This document shows, in pieces, positions 15,391-25,307 of a stretch of 64,000 nucleotides of DNA. Source of the stretch: Propionispira arboris (GTDB lineage: Bacteria > Bacillota > Negativicutes > Selenomonadales > Selenomonadaceae); the NCBI RefSeq assembly GCF_900109225.1, contig NZ_FNZK01000005.1, positions 62,001 to 126,000 of the forward strand. The letters are read 5' to 3'. Below the pieces are notes generated by a model. It made no database searches and had not been told where the DNA came from. It was given only the letters and a program-made list of their open reading frames with translations. The position numbers and the translations under genes were made by a program. Each line of letters starts with the position of its first letter. The first letter of the stretch is position 1.

Positions 15391-18300
15391 GTGCCGAAAA
15401 AAGAATATCTAAAAAAAGTTATGGTAATCGGATCCGGTCCAATTATTATTGGACAGGCCGCTGAGTTTGATTATGCAGGAACACAGGCCTGCCGCGCGTT
15501 AAAAGAAGAAGGCCTTGAGGTTGTACTGGTCAATAGCAATCCGGCAACAATTATGACCGATACACACATTGCAGATCGTGTATATATAGAACCACTTACT
15601 GTTGAATTTCTTGAAGAAATTATCAGCAAAGAAAAACCGGAAGGACTGCTGGCAACTTTGGGCGGGCAGGCTGGCTTGAATTTAGCGGTAAAACTTTCGG
15701 AGCAGGGAATTTTGCAAAAGTATAATGTTGAACTTTTGGGGACCTCCTTAGAAGCAATCAAAAAAGCGGAAGATCGTGAATTATTCAAAGAAACGATGCA
15801 GAAACTTGGCGAACCAATTCCAGCAAGTACAATTGTAGAAGATGTTGCGGCGGCGGTTCAATTTGCAAATGAAATCGGGTATCCGCTTATTGTGCGCCCG
15901 GCTTATACAATGGGCGGCAGCGGCGGCGGTATTGCCGATACAGAGGAAGAACTGATTGCCATTGTTATTCGTGGCATTAAGTATAGTATGATCGGTCAAG
16001 TTTTGATCGAACGCAGTGTTGCAGGTTGGAAAGAAATTGAATATGAAGTTATGCGTGACTCGAATGATAACTGTATTACAGTATGTAATATGGAAAACTT
16101 CGATCCGGTTGGCGTCCACACGGGGGACAGCATCGTCGTTGCTCCTTCACAGACGTTAAGTGATCATGAATATCAAATGCTTCGCAGCGCATCTTTGCGT
16201 ATTATCCGTGAACTCGGGATTGCCGGCGGTTGCAATGCACAATATGCACTTGATCCAGACAGCGACCAATATTATGTAATTGAAGTAAATCCGCGGGTAA
16301 GCCGCTCAAGTGCCCTGGCTTCTAAAGCAACTGGCTATCCGATTGCTAAGGTTTCGGCAAAAATCGCTATCGGTTATTCGCTCGATGAAATAACGAATGC
16401 AGTTACGCAGAAAACGAAAGCTTGCTTTGAACCGGCGCTTGATTATTGTGTTGTGAAATTCCCCCGCTGGCCATTTGATAAATTTATTTTTGCTGATCAT
16501 ACATTAGGTACACAGATGAAGGCAACTGGCGAAGTTATGTCGATTGATCGAAATTTCGAAGGTGCTATCTTAAAAGCAGTTCGTTCGCTTGAAATCGGTG
16601 TTAACCGTCTGCATATGGAAAAAATGGATGAATGGGACGATGCAAAAGTCCTTAAAAGTTTAAACCGCATCAATGATGAACGAATTTTTGTTGTGGCGGA
16701 AGCTCTGCGCCGCGGTATTGCGACCGTAGATGAAGTTCATACTGCGACGAAGATCGACGAATGGTTCTTGTCAAAAATCAAACATATCACGGATATGGAA
16801 AATCGTATTGTTGAAAGTGAACTTACGCCAAACTTGATGCTTGCAGCAAAAAAACTCGGGCTGGCAGATCGTTCTATTGCAGAAATTACCGGCAAAACAA
16901 TGGATGAAATCCGGGTTACGCGCAAAACAATGAACATTCTTCCTTGCTATAAGATGGTTGATACTTGTGCGGCCGAGTTTGAAGCGGCTACACCATATTA
17001 TTACTCTACTTTTTCGGCACAAGAAGATGAAGTTCTAACCTCTGATAAACGGAAAGTACTGGTACTGGGGTCTGGACCAATTCGTATTGGTCAAGGGGTC
17101 GAATTCGATTATTGTTCCGTTCATTCCGTATGGGCACTTCGCGAACTGGGTATTGAAGCCATTATTGTAAATAACAATCCGGAAACAGTTAGTACGGATT
17201 TTGATATTTCGGATCGACTTTATTTTGAAGCGCTTACGACCGAAGACGTATTAAATATTATTGATAAAGAAAAACCGGAAGGTGTCATTGTTCAGTTTGG
17301 TGGTCAAACGGCAATCAATCTTGCTGATTCTCTGCAAAAAGCAGGGGTCAAAGTTTTCGGTACATCGGTTGATGATATTGACCGTGCGGAAGATCGGGAA
17401 CGCTTTGATGAACTTCTGGAACAAACTGGAATTCCACGCCCGAATGGTGCCAGTGTAACCACTCCGGATGCTGCAATTACAGCTGCGAATCGAATTGGTT
17501 ATCCTGTAGTTGTTCGCCCTTCGTATGTACTAGGCGGCCGTGCTATGGAAATTGTTTATAACGAAGAAGAACTTAGGGATTATATGGGGCGTGCTGTGAA
17601 GGTAACACCAGAACATCCGGTCTTGGTTGATCGTTATATGCAAGGAACTGAAGTTGAAGTAGATGGTATCGCTGATGGTACAGATGTTGTTATACCAGGT
17701 ATTATGGAGCATATCGAACGAGCTGGTGTCCATTCGGGTGATAGCATCGCAGTTTATCCACCGCAGACTTTATCCGCAAAGGTAATTTACACAATTATTG
17801 ACTATACAAAACGGCTGGCACTTGGCCTGCATGTTAAGGGCTTGCTCAATATCCAATATGTTGTTATGAATGATGATGTTTATGTAATCGAAGTAAATCC
17901 ACGGTCAAGTCGTACGGTACCATTTTTAAGTAAAGTAACTAACATTAAAATGGTCAATCTTGCTACGCAGATTGCACTGGGAGCTACACTCAAAGAACTT
18001 GGTTATAAATCGGGCCTTGTGCCGCCGAAACCATATGTTGCGGTTAAAGCACCAGTTTTTTCGTTTGCTAAGATGCAGGATGTAGATATTTCGCTCGGAC
18101 CTGAAATGAAATCAACTGGCGAAGTTATGGGAATTGATTATCACTATGCCAGGGCTTTATACAAAGCTATTATCGGTGCTGGTATGAATATTCCAGTCGC
18201 GGGAACGATCTTATTTACAGTCGCTGATAAAGATAAAGAAGAAGTCAAACAACTTTCTAAAGCGTTTGCAGAACTTGGCTTTCATCTTGTAGCAACACAA

Positions 18301-18618
18301 GGAACCGCGCAGACGATCCAGTCCATCGGAATTGATGCCGATATTGTTGGCAAAGTACATGAAAGAAGCATTGATATCATTCAAATGATTAAAACAGGTA
18401 AAATTAATATGGTCATTAACACGTTAACGCAAGGTAAAGGTTCAGAACGCGATGGCTTCCAGATTCGTCGTGCAACAGTAGAACATGGAATTGCCTGTCT
18501 GACTTCGATGGATACCGCCTGGGAAGTGCTGCGCGTCTTAAACTTTATGCGGGAACGCCGTTTGATTTATTCGCTGGCCATTCAAGACTATGTTGGTGGA
18601 GGGGATACGCTTGCCTAA
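15391..18618 (+). CDS. carB: carbamoyl-phosphate synthase large subunit
   Basis: The 1,075-residue protein contains two homologous ATP-grasp halves ([17 protein letters not shown] near the start and [17 protein letters not shown] near residue 555) and a C-terminal MGS-like domain ([10 protein letters not shown]...). It makes carbamoyl phosphate from bicarbonate, ammonia and two ATP. It starts at GTG 15391, three nt after carA, with AAAGGGGG upstream. Length and motifs are complete. Confidence 0.97.
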   Translation: MPKKEYLKKVMVIGSGPIIIGQAAEFDYAGTQACRALKEEGLEVVLVNSNPATIMTDTHIADRVYIEPLTVEFLEEIISKEKPEGLLATLGGQAGLNLAVKLSEQGILQKYNVELLGTSLEAIKKAEDRELFKETMQKLGEPIPASTIVEDVAAAVQFANEIGYPLIVRPAYTMGGSGGGIADTEEELIAIVIRGIKYSMIGQVLIERSVAGWKEIEYEVMRDSNDNCITVCNMENFDPVGVHTGDSIVVAPSQTLSDHEYQMLRSASLRIIRELGIAGGCNAQYALDPDSDQYYVIEVNPRVSRSSALASKATGYPIAKVSAKIAIGYSLDEITNAVTQKTKACFEPALDYCVVKFPRWPFDKFIFADHTLGTQMKATGEVMSIDRNFEGAILKAVRSLEIGVNRLHMEKMDEWDDAKVLKSLNRINDERIFVVAEALRRGIATVDEVHTATKIDEWFLSKIKHITDMENRIVESELTPNLMLAAKKLGLADRSIAEITGKTMDEIRVTRKTMNILPCYKMVDTCAAEFEAATPYYYSTFSAQEDEVLTSDKRKVLVLGSGPIRIGQGVEFDYCSVHSVWALRELGIEAIIVNNNPETVSTDFDISDRLYFEALTTEDVLNIIDKEKPEGVIVQFGGQTAINLADSLQKAGVKVFGTSVDDIDRAEDRERFDELLEQTGIPRPNGASVTTPDAAITAANRIGYPVVVRPSYVLGGRAMEIVYNEEELRDYMGRAVKVTPEHPVLVDRYMQGTEVEVDGIADGTDVVIPGIMEHIERAGVHSGDSIAVYPPQTLSAKVIYTIIDYTKRLALGLHVKGLLNIQYVVMNDDVYVIEVNPRSSRTVPFLSKVTNIKMVNLATQIALGATLKELGYKSGLVPPKPYVAVKAPVFSFAKMQDVDISLGPEMKSTGEVMGIDYHYARALYKAIIGAGMNIPVAGTILFTVADKDKEEVKQLSKAFAELGFHLVATQGTAQTIQSIGIDADIVGKVHERSIDIIQMIKTGKINMVINTLTQGKGSERDGFQIRRATVEHGIACLTSMDTAWEVLRVLNFMRERRLIYSLAIQDYVGGGDTLA

Positions 18619-19375
18619 GATTGCTATGGATGTAGTAGTACTTGAAAATAAACATCTTTCCGATGACGTAAAGGAACTTATTGTTTATGCCCCTGACATT
18701 GCAAAGCAAGCGATGCCGGGACAGTTTGTTCATCTGAAAGTAATAAAAAGTGAACCTCTTTTACGGCGTCCAATCAGTATTGCATCGGTTGATGAAGCAA
18801 AAGGTACTTTGAGCTTAATCTATCGTATTGTTGGGAAAGGTACTGCTGCTATAGCAGATCTTAAAGCAGAAAATCAGGTCAATTGCCTGGGCCCTTTAGG
18901 GCATGGGTTTGATTTGACATGTAAAAGACCCCTTCTTATTGGAGGGGGTATGGGAATTGCGCCGCTGATCTTTTTGGCTCAGCGGCTTTGCCCTGCAACA
19001 ACATCGATATTGATGGGTGGACGAAATAAAGCGGAACTGTTTTGGCAGAAACGTTATGAAGGGCTCGTTAATGAAATATTTATCACGACCGATGATGGTT
19101 CGCTCGGGGTTAAAGGATTTACCGTTACTTTACTGCCGGAACTACTCAAAACCAAACAATACGATCGTATTTTTGTTTGCGGTCCTGAAATCATGATGGC
19201 AGGGGTTGCCAAAATAGCACAAAGCCATGGTGTTGCCTGCCAGGTTTCGCTGGAAAAACACATGGCCTGCGGTCTTGGTGCCTGCTTATCTTGTACATGC
19301 GAAAGCAAGGATGGCAGTAAACGCAAAAAAGTCTGCAAAGATGGTCCTGTATTTTGGGCACAGGAGGTTTTTTAA
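18611..19375 (+). CDS. pyrK: dihydroorotate dehydrogenase B, electron-transfer subunit
   Basis: A ferredoxin-reductase-type protein that passes electrons from PyrD FMN via a 2Fe-2S cluster and FAD to NAD+. An FAD motif (RRPISIAS), a nucleotide-binding loop ([12 protein letters not shown]) and a C-terminal cysteine set ([13 protein letters not shown]...[10 protein letters not shown]) are visible. TTG 18611 follows GGAGGGG and overlaps the carB stop by 8 nt. Its presence makes the enzyme the NAD-dependent class 1B type. Confidence 0.95.
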   Translation: MPKIAMDVVVLENKHLSDDVKELIVYAPDIAKQAMPGQFVHLKVIKSEPLLRRPISIASVDEAKGTLSLIYRIVGKGTAAIADLKAENQVNCLGPLGHGFDLTCKRPLLIGGGMGIAPLIFLAQRLCPATTSILMGGRNKAELFWQKRYEGLVNEIFITTDDGSLGVKGFTVTLLPELLKTKQYDRIFVCGPEIMMAGVAKIAQSHGVACQVSLEKHMACGLGACLSCTCESKDGSKRKKVCKDGPVFWAQEVF

Positions 19376-20295
19376 TGAAACAAAATTCGAGGCTCGCTAC
19401 CGAAATTGCTGGAATCAAGATGAAGACTCCCGTAATGACAGCTTCGGGAACCTTTGGTTTTGGCGAAGAGTTTAGTGAATTTGTCGATCTCAATCAAATC
19501 GGAGCTATTGTGGTTAAAGGTACGACACTAAAACCACGTAGTGGTAATACTGGGGTTAGAATCGCAGAAACGCCAAGTGGCATGCTCAACTGCATTGGGT
19601 TGGAAAATCCTGGTATAGAATATTTTTTAACGGATATTTTGCCACGCATTTCGCACTATGATGCACCGATTATCGTTAATATATCAGGTAGTTCGGTTGA
19701 AGAATATGGTATTTTAGCCAAAAAGCTCGATATTCCAGAAATTGCGGCTATTGAACTTAATATTTCCTGTCCGAACGTCAAAGAAGGCGGGATTATTTTT
19801 GGGACAGATCCTCTTAGTGCTGCTGCGGTTGTAAAAGAAGCAAAAAAGAATACAAAAAAGCCGGTTATTGCAAAACTGTCTCCTAATGTAACAGATATTG
19901 TAGTTATGGCAAAAGCAGTGGAAGAAGCCGGTGCCGATGTGATTTCAATGATCAATACATTACTGGGAATGGCCATTAATATTAATAGCTGGAAACCAGT
20001 TCTTGGCAATGTGACAGGAGGGCTTTCTGGTCCGGCGGTAAAACCAATAGCCTTACGGATGGTTTGGCAGGTAGCGCAGGCAGTACATATCCCTATTATA
20101 GGTATGGGGGGGATTATGAAAGCAGAGGATGCTATTGAATTTTTCCTGGCAGGAGCTAGTGCGGTAGCTGTCGGCACAGCAAACTTTGTTAATCCATCTG
20201 CTGCCGAGGATGTTGCGAAAGGGATTATTAAATATCTTGAGAAAAAAAATGTAGAACATATCAGTCAATTGGTGGGGCAGCTAAAATGTAATTGA
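19375..20295 (+). CDS. pyrD: dihydroorotate dehydrogenase B, catalytic subunit
   Basis: An FMN-binding TIM-barrel enzyme oxidising dihydroorotate to orotate. It has the family motifs [19 protein letters not shown] (catalytic Cys) and [22 protein letters not shown]. The ATG overlaps the pyrK stop (TAATG) and is preceded by AGGAGG. At 306 residues it has the usual length. Confidence 0.96.
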   Translation: MKQNSRLATEIAGIKMKTPVMTASGTFGFGEEFSEFVDLNQIGAIVVKGTTLKPRSGNTGVRIAETPSGMLNCIGLENPGIEYFLTDILPRISHYDAPIIVNISGSSVEEYGILAKKLDIPEIAAIELNISCPNVKEGGIIFGTDPLSAAAVVKEAKKNTKKPVIAKLSPNVTDIVVMAKAVEEAGADVISMINTLLGMAININSWKPVLGNVTGGLSGPAVKPIALRMVWQVAQAVHIPIIGMGGIMKAEDAIEFFLAGASAVAVGTANFVNPSAAEDVAKGIIKYLEKKNVEHISQLVGQLKCN

Positions 20296-20341
20296 CCTGT
20301 TTATTTGAATGATAGAAATAAAACGTGAGCGGAGGATGAAT

Positions 20342-21058
20342 ATGGCTGATGAAAGATTGATTGTTGCCTTGGACTTTCATGAAATGGATAAGGTACAAGC
20401 TTTAGTTGAAAATTTAGGAGATTGTGTATCTTATTATAAAGTTGGAATGGAATTGTTTTATAGTGTTGGTGTAGAAGTAATTACATATCTGAAACAACAA
20501 AACAAAGAAGTTTTTCTTGATCTGAAATTGCATGATATTCCAAATACAGCAGCCAGGGGCTTATGTTCTTTGGCACGGCTTGGTGTTTCAATCTTGAATG
20601 TCCATGCATCGGGCAGTTATACGATGATGAAGACAGCCATAGATCAATTAAGGCAAGAAACAGCTCGGACGGGTATACCTTGTCCAAAATTGATAGCAGT
20701 AACGGTTTTGACTAGTATCGACCAAACGGATTGGACGGCGATTGGACAAAAGACAAATATCCAGGAACAGGTGGTTCGTTTAGCGAAACTGACAAAACAA
20801 GCTGGACTCGATGGTGTAGTCGCTTCGCCGCAGGAAGCACAAGCGATTCGTCAGGCTTGTGGTGAGGAGTTTATGATTGTAACACCAGGCGTTCGTCCAT
20901 CTGGTGTGGCAACCAATGATCAGAGCCGCATTGCTGTGCCGATGCAGGCTCTTAAAAATGGTGCATCGCATTTGGTTATTGGCAGACCAATTACGGCAGC
21001 TAAAGATCCGCATGCGGCAGCTTTGGCAATTATAAAAGAAATGGAGATGGTGAGATAA
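20342..21058 (+). CDS. pyrF: orotidine 5'-phosphate decarboxylase
   Basis: The last enzyme to UMP. Motifs are LIVALDFHEMDK, the catalytic DLKLHDIPNTAARG, the TPGVRP loop and the HLVIGRPIT phosphate site. The ATG at 20342 lies six nt after GGAGG; an ATG at 20336 touches that site and is rejected. It is followed directly by pyrE. Confidence 0.97.
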   Translation: MADERLIVALDFHEMDKVQALVENLGDCVSYYKVGMELFYSVGVEVITYLKQQNKEVFLDLKLHDIPNTAARGLCSLARLGVSILNVHASGSYTMMKTAIDQLRQETARTGIPCPKLIAVTVLTSIDQTDWTAIGQKTNIQEQVVRLAKLTKQAGLDGVVASPQEAQAIRQACGEEFMIVTPGVRPSGVATNDQSRIAVPMQALKNGASHLVIGRPITAAKDPHAAALAIIKEMEMVR

Positions 21059-21634
21059 ATGACAGAAGCACAAGTAAAAGAGTTATTTATTAAAACAAAT
21101 GCAATCATGGAGGGACATTTTTTATTAACATCCGGGCTGCACAGCCCTATGTATGTAGAAAAGTTCAATGTTTTGCAGCATCCTGTTTATACAGAACAAT
21201 TATGTACAGCTTTAGCTGAAAAATTTGCTGATCAAAAGATTCAAACGGTTGTGGGTCCGGTAACGGGTGGTATTTTACTTGCACATGAAGTGGGGAAAGC
21301 TCTGGGAACAAGGGCTATTTTTACGGAACGAGAAAATGGGAAAATGGCATTTCGCCGTGGCTTTAAGCTGGAAAAAGGTGAACGAGTCCTCATTGTGGAA
21401 GATATTGTAACCACAGGCGGATCGGTTAAAGAAGTGATTGATGTTGTAAAAGCGCAGGGAGCAATCCCTGTGGCTGTGGGGATGCTTGTGGATCGAAGCG
21501 GTGGGGCGGCAAACTTCGCTGAAGTACCATACCAAGCTCTATTATATCTTGACGTTACAACATATCCGGCCGCCAGCTGTCCGCTTTGTGCAGCGGCTGT
21601 ACCGATGACAAAACGTGGTCGTACTGGTAAATAA
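21059..21634 (+). CDS. pyrE: orotate phosphoribosyltransferase
   Basis: A 191-residue PRTase with the PRPP-binding loop VLIVEDIVTTGGSV and the N-terminal GHFLLTSGLHSPMYVEKF. It converts orotate to OMP for PyrF. The ATG begins right after the pyrF stop. It is the last gene of the pyr operon. Confidence 0.97.
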   Translation: MTEAQVKELFIKTNAIMEGHFLLTSGLHSPMYVEKFNVLQHPVYTEQLCTALAEKFADQKIQTVVGPVTGGILLAHEVGKALGTRAIFTERENGKMAFRRGFKLEKGERVLIVEDIVTTGGSVKEVIDVVKAQGAIPVAVGMLVDRSGGAANFAEVPYQALLYLDVTTYPAASCPLCAAAVPMTKRGRTGK

Positions 21635-21655
21635 GCAGACTATAATCCATTAACA

Positions 21656-21694
21656 GAAAAAGCCTCAATACATTTTCGCGTATTGAGGCTTTTT
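21656..21694. terminator. bidirectional terminator between pyrE and the SAP gene
   Basis: A 16-bp stem, GAAAAAGCCTCAATAC / GTATTGAGGCTTTTTC, with A and T runs on both sides. It can stop both the pyr operon and the convergent gene at 21712. Confidence 0.9.
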
Positions 21695-21711
21695 CTTGTG
21701 TTGTGTTTTTG

Positions 21712-21900
21712 TTATTTTACTTTCAAGCAGTCGTGCAGCCATAGGCAGTCGGTTCGATCACAATGGTTATTGTCTGACAGTCCAAAACAAGGAATATTGT
21801 TTTCTGCTTTTTGAATTTCATGGATTAAATCAGCTTTTCTTAGATTTCGCGAAACGACTCCCAGTGATTTTGCTTTTACACGGATCTCTTTTAAGGTCAT
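21712..21900 (-). CDS. small SAP/Rho-N-like domain protein
   Basis: The 62-residue protein opens with a SAP-like helix-extended loop-helix (MTLKEIRVKAKSLGVVSR, then KADLIHEIQKAE). It ends with a conserved Cys-rich tail (CFG...CDRTDCLWLHDC). I recall similar short stand-alone SAP proteins in many anaerobes, with the same tail pattern. SAP domains bind nucleic acid; the actual role is unknown. The ATG follows AAGGAGT. Confidence 0.8.
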   Translation of the reverse strand: MTLKEIRVKAKSLGVVSRNLRKADLIHEIQKAENNIPCFGLSDNNHCDRTDCLWLHDCLKVK

Positions 21901-22118
21901 GCCCGTTCACTCCTTGATACAAAAATTTTAAATATATAAAATCTGGGAAAATAAGATTTATTCACGATACTTGGATACATTTCGTAGTAAAATAAATAGA
22001 TAAAAATACAAAGGGACAGATAAGTATCGTTAATGAGAAAAGTATATACTTTTTTGCAGGTTTTTGTCAAATTAAAAAGAATATTTACATATACGGGTTG
22101 TAGAAGTGGGGTAGAAAA

Positions 22119-22799
22119 GTGAAAGTAGAAACAAAAGAAAAAATTGAGGCGGAAATTCAAGATTGGCAATATATGAAGGATTTGCCTCCAATGTGGTTTG
22201 GCTTTGTCTTTACCTTGGAAATGAAAGTATATGGTGATGTCTATGATTTGTATAGTTATGAAAATGCAGCCATCCATCGAAAAATCACTGTGTATTATCA
22301 TGAAGAAACAAAAGAGTATAAAGTGCGTGTCTTGATCGGATTGACCGAATTTTGTAATATAGAATATATATCACCAACACGAGAGGGTTTAGAGAAAATT
22401 CTCTTGGAGCGTTTTGAAACGACATTGCAGTCACTGGCGAAATTTAATGCGAATACAGTCAGTTGTATTGTACTTGAAAAAAAAATATTAGAGTGGGATT
22501 ATGTTGCTAAACTTCCTGAGACAATTGAAGGATTCAAGCTTTTTATTAAACCAGATCAGCCGGTAAAGACAATCAATGGTTCTTATATTTTATTTGATTA
22601 CTGTGATTTTGCTACTGACAGCAATTTTATTATTTATTATAATGTATTTCGGGATGAATTTTTTGGCGAAGCCAAGATACGGAAAATACCAGAAGTGAAT
22701 TATGCTTTTGATTCGCATGAATTAATTGAACTAGAAGAAAAATTAGATGAGCATCTTTTGGAAAGATTAAAAGAAATTCGTTTGAGAATAGATCAATAA
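22119..22799 (+). CDS. hypothetical protein with two tandem related domains
   Basis: The 226-residue soluble acidic protein starts at GTG 22119 (weak GTGGGG-like ribosome site). I recognise no family. Two halves look alike: each begins with a W-x(n)-LP segment (WQYMKDLP near residue 14, WDYVAKLP near 126) and continues with beta-rich stretches. Each ends in an acidic helix with [16 protein letters not shown] or [16 protein letters not shown]. This suggests an internal duplication of a domain of about 100 residues. It lies 13 nt before thiD and is probably co-transcribed. Confidence 0.65.
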   Translation: MKVETKEKIEAEIQDWQYMKDLPPMWFGFVFTLEMKVYGDVYDLYSYENAAIHRKITVYYHEETKEYKVRVLIGLTEFCNIEYISPTREGLEKILLERFETTLQSLAKFNANTVSCIVLEKKILEWDYVAKLPETIEGFKLFIKPDQPVKTINGSYILFDYCDFATDSNFIIYYNVFRDEFFGEAKIRKIPEVNYAFDSHELIELEEKLDEHLLERLKEIRLRIDQ

Positions 22800-22812
22800 G
22801 GGGATATACATT

Positions 22813-23613
22813 ATGAAAACAGCATTGACGATAGCCGGTTCTGATTCAAGCGGCGGAGCAGGAATACAAGCAGATTTAAAAACATTTTCTGCTTTGGGAG
22901 TCTTTGGCATGAGTGTCATTACTGCCATTACTGCACAAAATACATGTGGTGTTACAGCAATACGAGAAATGGATACAGACATCATCAAGGCGCAAATCCA
23001 TGCAGTATATGATGATATTGAAGTAAATGCGGTAAAGATAGGGATGCTGTCTAGCTCGGCAATTATTAAAGAAGTAGCAGCCGGCATTGAAGCCTATACC
23101 ATTCCGAAGGTTGTATTAGATACCGTTATGATATCAAAAAGCGGGAGTTACTTACTGCAGAAAAATGCTGTACAGACATTGATTACAGATCTTATACCAA
23201 AGGCCTTTGTTGTTACACCGAATTTACATGAAGCAACTGCTCTGGTAGGATTTGAAGTTGTTGATCAGCCGACGATGCAAAAAGCGGCAAAAGTGATAAA
23301 AGATATGGGGGCAGAGTGTGTTGTCATCAAAGGTGGCCATTTAGAGGGGGATGCTTGTGATTTACTTTATGATGGAAAAACGATGGAGTTTTTTCCTAAT
23401 AAACGAATTCAGACCATTCATACACATGGAACAGGATGTACATTTTCGTCCGCAATTGCTGCTGGTTTGGCGAAAGGAATGGATGTATATAATGCTGTTG
23501 CTGAAGCTAAGAAGTATGTTACAATGGCAATACAACATGGGTTTCCGTTAGGAAAAGGGGTTGGACCTACAAACCATTTTTTTGCATTATATGAAAAAGC
23601 TGGAATACTTTAA
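22813..23613 (+). CDS. thiD: hydroxymethylpyrimidine/phosphomethylpyrimidine kinase
   Basis: A ribokinase-fold enzyme of thiamine synthesis. The N-terminus [22 protein letters not shown] and the C-terminal anion hole [19 protein letters not shown] are diagnostic. The ATG follows AAGGGG. At 266 residues it has normal length. No other thiamine gene is nearby. Confidence 0.95.
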   Translation: MKTALTIAGSDSSGGAGIQADLKTFSALGVFGMSVITAITAQNTCGVTAIREMDTDIIKAQIHAVYDDIEVNAVKIGMLSSSAIIKEVAAGIEAYTIPKVVLDTVMISKSGSYLLQKNAVQTLITDLIPKAFVVTPNLHEATALVGFEVVDQPTMQKAAKVIKDMGAECVVIKGGHLEGDACDLLYDGKTMEFFPNKRIQTIHTHGTGCTFSSAIAAGLAKGMDVYNAVAEAKKYVTMAIQHGFPLGKGVGPTNHFFALYEKAGIL

Positions 23614-23620
23614 AAAAGTA

Positions 23621-23649
23621 TTGACAAGATTAGGAAGCGTAGGTATAAT
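23621..23649 (+). promoter_or_regulatory. promoter of the tRNA Asp-Gly-Cys-Leu cluster
   Basis: Perfect consensus TTGACA (23621-23626), 17 nt, TATAAT (23644-23649), 57 nt before tRNA-Asp. Confidence 0.9.
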
Positions 23650-23705
23650 AGTATTTGTCGCTGAGATGAGCGGCAATGAAAAATGATTTTATTAAAGGAA
23701 AATAC

Positions 23706-23782
23706 GGCCCGGTAGTTTAGTTGGTTAGAATGCCGCCCTGTCACGGCGGAGGTCAGGGGTTCGAGTCCCCTTCGGGTCGCCA
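23706..23782 (+). tRNA. tRNA-Asp (GTC)
   Basis: A 77-nt cloverleaf with acceptor GGCCCGG/TCGGGTC, anticodon loop CTGTCAC and encoded CCA. Confidence 0.96.
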
Positions 23783-23783
23783 T

Positions 23784-23858
23784 GCGGAAATAGCTCAGCG
23801 GTAGAGCATCGCCTTGCCAAGGCGGGGGTCGCGAGTCCGAATCTCGTTTTCCGCTCCA
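23784..23858 (+). tRNA. tRNA-Gly (GCC), copy 1
   Basis: 75 nt, acceptor GCGGAAA/TTTCCGC, anticodon loop TTGCCAA, encoded CCA. The T loop reads TCCGAAT, so position 55 is C instead of the near-universal U. Confidence 0.95.
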
Positions 23859-23871
23859 ATTTAACTTTTAT

Positions 23872-23945
23872 GGCGACATAGCCAAGCGGTAAGGCAGAGG
23901 TCTGCAAAACCTTTATCCCCAGTTCGATTCTGGGTGTCGCCTCCA
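23872..23945 (+). tRNA. tRNA-Cys (GCA), copy 1
   Basis: 74 nt, acceptor GGCGACA/TGTCGCC, anticodon loop CTGCAAA, normal TTCGATT T loop, encoded CCA. Confidence 0.95.
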
Positions 23946-23959
23946 TAAAAGAATATATT

Positions 23960-24048
23960 GCCGGGGTGGCGGAACTGGCAGACGCACGGGACTTAAAATC
24001 CCGCGGTTGGTAACAACCGTACCGGTTCAATTCCGGTCCTCGGCACCA
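23960..24048 (+). tRNA. tRNA-Leu (TAA), copy 1
   Basis: 89-nt class II tRNA, acceptor GCCGGGG/CCTCGGC, anticodon loop CTTAAAA, long variable arm GGTTGGTAACAACC, encoded CCA. Confidence 0.95.
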
Positions 24049-24098
24049 TAATATAGTGCAAGTTGTCTTTTTTTGATTAGTTGAATATTGATATGCAT

Positions 24099-24173
24099 GC
24101 GGAAATAGCTCAGCGGTAGAGCATCGCCTTGCCAAGGCGGGGGTCGCGAGTCCGAATCTCGTTTTCCGCTCCA
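24099..24173 (+). tRNA. tRNA-Gly (GCC), copy 2
   Basis: Identical to copy 1, including the TCCGAAT T loop. It starts the second copy of the Gly-Cys-Leu block. Confidence 0.95.
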
Positions 24174-24186
24174 ATTTAATTTTTAT

Positions 24187-24260
24187 GGCGACATAGCCAA
24201 GCGGTAAGGCAGAGGTCTGCAAAACCTTTATCCCCAGTTCGATTCTGGGTGTCGCCTCCA
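24187..24260 (+). tRNA. tRNA-Cys (GCA), copy 2
   Basis: Identical to copy 1. The preceding spacer differs by a single C/T change. Confidence 0.95.
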
Positions 24261-24272
24261 TAAAAAATATAT

Positions 24273-24361
24273 GCCGGGGTGGCGGAACTGGCAGACGCAC
24301 GGGACTTAAAATCCCGCGGTTGGTAACAACCGTACCGGTTCAATTCCGGTCCTCGGCACCA
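24273..24361 (+). tRNA. tRNA-Leu (TAA), copy 2
   Basis: Identical to copy 1; last tRNA of the cluster. Confidence 0.95.
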
Positions 24362-24371
24362 TTTGCCAATT

Positions 24372-24399
24372 AAAGACACAAGCAGTTGTGTCTTTTTGT
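24372..24399 (+). terminator. terminator of the tRNA cluster
   Basis: AAAGACACAA / TTGTGTCTTT with a 4-nt loop and a T run. Confidence 0.88.
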
Positions 24400-24430
24400 T
24401 TTATAATACAATAATTTTATATATAGAAAC

Positions 24431-24473
24431 AAAAAAGCAATGTTTTTTCATTCGAAAAATACATTGCTTTTAA
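24431..24473 (-). terminator. terminator of the HD-domain gene
   Basis: On the minus strand AAAAGCAATGT pairs with ACATTGCTTTT and is followed by more T. It lies just past the stop of the gene at 24481. Confidence 0.8.
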
Positions 24474-24480
24474 TTTTAAA

Positions 24481-25044
24481 TCAATCGACGGCATCGCAAG
24501 AGCGCATGGCAAGAATTGTTTTGGTAATGAGTTCTTCAAGACTCCAGCCAAGCATTGCAGCACCACGTTCAATTACTTCACGTGAGCAGCCTGCCGCAAA
24601 ACCTGTCGATTTATACTTCTTTTTTACAGATTTGTATTCGAGGTCTTTGACACTTTTTGATGGTCGCATCAAAGCTGCGGCACCGATTAAGCCGGTTAAC
24701 TCATCCGTGGCATAGAGTATCTTTTCCATCATATGTTCGGGTTTAATATCCACGGTGATAGAATAGCCATGACTGGCGGTTGCGTGAATCATCCGTTCAT
24801 CGATATTGTTTTTTCGCATCAATTCCTGTCCTTTTATACAATGCTGGTCTGGATATTGCTCAAAATCAAGATCGTGAAGTAAACCTACAATGCCCCAAAA
24901 ATCTTCTTCATCGCCATACCCTAATTCTTTCGCAAAATAACGCATAACTCCTTCGACAATCAAAGCATGTTTTAAATGAAAGGCATCTTGATTGTATTCA
25001 TTTAATAATTGCCAAGCGGCATCTCTCGTAATGGCTGTACTCAT
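24481..25044 (-). CDS. HD-domain (HDIG-type) hydrolase
   Basis: A 187-residue soluble protein. The HD-superfamily metal ligands are visible: His in FHLKHALIVE, the HD pair in LLHDLDFEQ, a downstream His in ATASHGYS, and Asp in YATDELTG. Relatives are phosphohydrolases acting on nucleotides or unknown substrates. The ATG follows GAGGAGGT. It is a monocistronic unit convergent with the tRNA cluster. Confidence 0.85.
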   Translation of the reverse strand: MSTAITRDAAWQLLNEYNQDAFHLKHALIVEGVMRYFAKELGYGDEEDFWGIVGLLHDLDFEQYPDQHCIKGQELMRKNNIDERMIHATASHGYSITVDIKPEHMMEKILYATDELTGLIGAAALMRPSKSVKDLEYKSVKKKYKSTGFAAGCSREVIERGAAMLGWSLEELITKTILAMRSCDAVD

Positions 25045-25200
25045 GTGATAACCTCCTCGATATATAGACTGGAATGTATGATTTTTAAGACTCTGTAATA
25101 TACAATCTAGCCATTATCTTACGCGTGTAAAAAAGAAAAGTCAAATGACAGCTGTGGCGATTGTACGTTTGTACCTGTTTCGTTTTTTGCGGAGCCTTAT

Positions 25201-25229
25201 TTGATTTTGCCCAATGATTCGTCTATAAT
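25201..25229 (+). promoter_or_regulatory. promoter of the CxxC-protein gene
   Basis: TTGATT (25201-25206), 17 nt, TATAAT (25224-25229), about 80 nt before the ATG at 25308. Confidence 0.7.
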
Positions 25230-25245
25230 AAGTTTATTGGGAAAA

Positions 25246-25273
25246 TGCTCATGAGCGATCAGGAGCTTTTTTT
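25246..25273 (+). terminator. leader hairpin with T run (possible attenuator)
   Basis: GCTCATGA pairs with TCAGGAGC (one mismatch) followed by seven T. It lies between the promoter at 25201 and the gene at 25308, so it would terminate within the leader unless relieved. Confidence 0.6.
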
Positions 25274-25307
25274 ATGGAAAATACCTGAAAGTAAATAGGG
25301 GTGTGAC

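Noticed and set aside
19656-20177. 173-residue minus-strand ORF opposite pyrD
   Set aside because: Shadow of the strong pyrD frame, with no ribosome site or family pattern.
23660-23680. GCTGAGATGAGC hairpin in the tRNA leader as an ANTAR target
   Set aside because: The six-nt loop starts with G and there is no overlapping terminator. It is more likely part of the tRNA precursor.
23725-24379. Minus-strand ORFs across the tRNA cluster with repeated peptides
   Set aside because: They are antisense readings of the duplicated tRNAs. Such sequences are often mis-annotated as proteins.
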